This document shows positions 62,740 through 64,000 of a DNA stretch of 64,000 nucleotides, piece by piece. Origin of the DNA: Spirirestis rafaelensis WJT71-NPBG6 (GTDB taxonomy: Bacteria; Cyanobacteriota; Cyanobacteriia; Cyanobacteriales; Nostocaceae). Location of the stretch: assembly GCA_019359015.1 (NCBI GenBank), contig JAHHID010000006.1, forward strand, positions 1 to 64,000. The letters run 5' to 3'. The notes under the pieces are model-generated. The model saw only the letters and a list, made by a program, of their open reading frames with translations. It was not told where the DNA came from and ran no database searches. Every line of letters starts with the position of its first letter. Position 1 is the first letter of the stretch. Made by a program: the position numbers and the translations under genes.

Positions 62740-62876
62740 GAGACCAAAAAATACTCCCTCTAAATAAACCATAATCGCGGTTTATCCAATCAAGTGGGAT
62801 TTTGTTCGTTGGAAACCGCGCTCTGGTAAAGCTTTATCCTTGCATTTTTGAACTCATTATTGAGTGTTATTGCATC

Positions 62877-63566
62877 ATGAATACTCGTTTTTTACAACAA
62901 ATTTCTCTAGTCAGCCTCGCAGCTGCGATCGCTACGTTTGGCAGTTTCAAAGCGCAAGCTCAAGCTACTGCGACACCAACCAATACGCAACTCAGTAATA
63001 AAGCTGCTGATTTGTATCTTTGGGCGCAAGTACCAGAACAAACAACACCAGCCCCACTCCAACAGCCAATACAAGATCCAACAACGCCAGCCCCATTCCA
63101 ACAGCCAATACAAGATCCAACAACGCCAGCGCCAGTAGTATCACCCGGTAGAGCTACCCGTGGCGGTCCTAGCTACATTGGTATCGGTGGCAATTTGGGA
63201 ATTGCTGGCGAAACAACATTAAGTGAAGGTTCTTTCGCTGTGATTAGCAAACTTGGTTTGACTAATAACTTATCTGTACGTCCCACAGCTTTAATTGGTG
63301 ACAATGCAGTTTTTCTTGTGCCTGTAACACTTGACTTTCCGGTTGAGTCAGTGACACAGACCGGAGAGACTCAAATTAGTGCTGCTCCCTACCTTGGAGG
63401 TGGAGTAGCAATTTCCACTGGGGATGATAGCAACGTTGGTTTTTTGCTTTCCGGTGGTGTTGATGTGCCGATCGCAAATCAACTAACAGCAAACGCTGGC
63501 GTAAACGTAAGTTTTCTAGATGACACAAATATTGGATTATTGCTCGGTGTTGGCTACAATTTCTAG
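62877..63566 (+). CDS. outer-membrane beta-barrel protein with Pro-rich linker
   Basis: 229 aa from ATG 62877: signal peptide ending FKAQAQ, then three Pro/Gln-rich repeats (QQPIQDPTTPAP, about 60-95) encoded by 39-bp direct DNA repeats. A barrel of about eight strands follows with aromatic turns (SYIGIGGNLGIAG ... NIGLLLGVGYNF), ending with the C-terminal Phe that is typical of outer-membrane proteins. The linker may cross peptidoglycan. No family name assigned. Confidence 0.75.
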   Translation: MNTRFLQQISLVSLAAAIATFGSFKAQAQATATPTNTQLSNKAADLYLWAQVPEQTTPAPLQQPIQDPTTPAPFQQPIQDPTTPAPVVSPGRATRGGPSYIGIGGNLGIAGETTLSEGSFAVISKLGLTNNLSVRPTALIGDNAVFLVPVTLDFPVESVTQTGETQISAAPYLGGGVAISTGDDSNVGFLLSGGVDVPIANQLTANAGVNVSFLDDTNIGLLLGVGYNF

Positions 63567-63589
63567 AAGTTTGACAAAAAGGTGTTGAT

Positions 63590-64000
63590 GTGAGCAGACG
63601 TGAAAACTACAGTTTACTCGACGACCAGTCAACAGCAAACGCACTGGCTGCCCCAAAGCCATCGTTGGCTTTTGGCGATGCAGTCGCTCTAATTGTTGGT
63701 ATTGTTATTGGTGCAGGCATTTTTGAAACTCCTGCTTTGGTTGCAGCTCAAGCAGGCAGTGAAATTGCTGTAGTGTTGTTTTGGTTAGCTGGTGGTGTGG
63801 TGTCTCTGATTGGGGCACTATGCTACGCAGAGTTGGCAACGGCTTATCCCCATGTTGGAGGTGTCTATCATTACCTGAAACGTGCTTTTGGGCGTTCAGT
63901 TGCCTTTCTATTTGCCTGGGCGCGGATGATGGTGATTCAAACTGGTTCTATTGCTCTGTTAGCATTTATTTTTGGTGATTATGCCTCTGGGTTATTGCGG
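63590..64000 (+). CDS. APC-family amino-acid permease, partial (runs off window)
   Basis: From GTG 63590 the frame is open to the window edge, 137 residues: FGDAVALIVGIVIGAGIFET is the hallmark of APC amino-acid permeases, followed by GALCYAELATAYPHVGGVYH. The transported substrate cannot be told from this part. It begins 23 bp after the outer-membrane gene stop, so it may share site D. Confidence 0.85.
   Translation, partial: MSRRENYSLLDDQSTANALAAPKPSLAFGDAVALIVGIVIGAGIFETPALVAAQAGSEIAVVLFWLAGGVVSLIGALCYAELATAYPHVGGVYHYLKRAFGRSVAFLFAWARMMVIQTGSIALLAFIFGDYASGLLR

Overview
The window comes from a filamentous, probably heterocyst-forming cyanobacterium (Nostocales-like). The evidence is the abundance of GCGATCGC (HIP1) octamers, 7-bp and 21-bp tandem repeat families, an XisH/XisI pair, GUN4 and NB-ARC/TPR proteins, BicA, an AvaK-like PRC-barrel protein, and an Anabaena-type sensory rhodopsin with its soluble transducer. 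No rRNA or tRNA gene was recognised.

Region by region. 1-4.8 kb: a 21-bp tandem array, three secreted proteins on the minus strand, an ORF-less group II intron remnant (about 2906-3179), a PD-(D/E)XK exonuclease and a small exported protein. 5.1-9.7 kb: a two-domain histidine phosphatase, a dihydroorotase-like protein with degenerate metal ligands and a proline-rich insertion, XisH/XisI, and a VapBC-like pair with a shortened toxin. 9.7-12.3 kb: a two-gene conflict-type module, EACC1-like small protein plus a caspase-GUN4 fusion, then a second 21-bp array and a hairpin-bearing dispersed repeat. 12.3-19.6 kb: a carotenoid-type oxidoreductase, an MlaF/MCE lipid-transport pair, a DUF3288 protein and ClpC. 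19.7-28 kb: defence and repair cluster with a frameshifted HicB, an intact HicAB, a DUF433/DUF5615 pair, a third 21-bp array, an NB-ARC/TPR gene split by one in-frame TGA, and an XPB-type helicase with its Bax1-type nuclease and a 50-aa AbrB-like ORF.

28.8-36.2 kb is a sodium/bicarbonate block: BicA, a CPA2 Na+/H+ antiporter, and a compact Mrp operon (C-D-E-F-G-DUF4040-B) in which all six junctions are 4-bp ATGA overlaps and base composition is visibly GC-richer. The likely logic is Na+-driven bicarbonate uptake with Na+ extrusion beside it.

37-64 kb is an envelope, ion and light-stress block: AvaK-like protein, a decayed stretch with mobile repeats, a TrkH-type K+ transporter whose last helix is replaced by SLH domains, its RCK subunit, DUF389 and AI-2E-type membrane proteins, sensory rhodopsin plus transducer with a flavin oxidoreductase and a glycogen-debranching-type enzyme, USP, two MscS-type channels (one frameshifted), a YihY protein, a half-size Na/Pi transporter, a holin-like protein, lipoprotein MnSOD, a NOX-like reductase, an OmpR-type two-component system, an outer-membrane barrel and an amino-acid permease.

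The most interesting observation is a repeated operator-like motif (GTCAC, 11 bp, GTCACATTT, then TAG or TAA starting exactly 26 bp after the second G). It occurs at five places (42987-43013 minus; 43083, 49384, 56011 and 62699 plus), each in front of a different transcription unit of the 38-64 kb block, and it includes a divergent pair between the K+ transport operon and the rhodopsin operon. With the OmpR-family regulator at 60664 inside the same block, this suggests a local, previously unremarked regulon.
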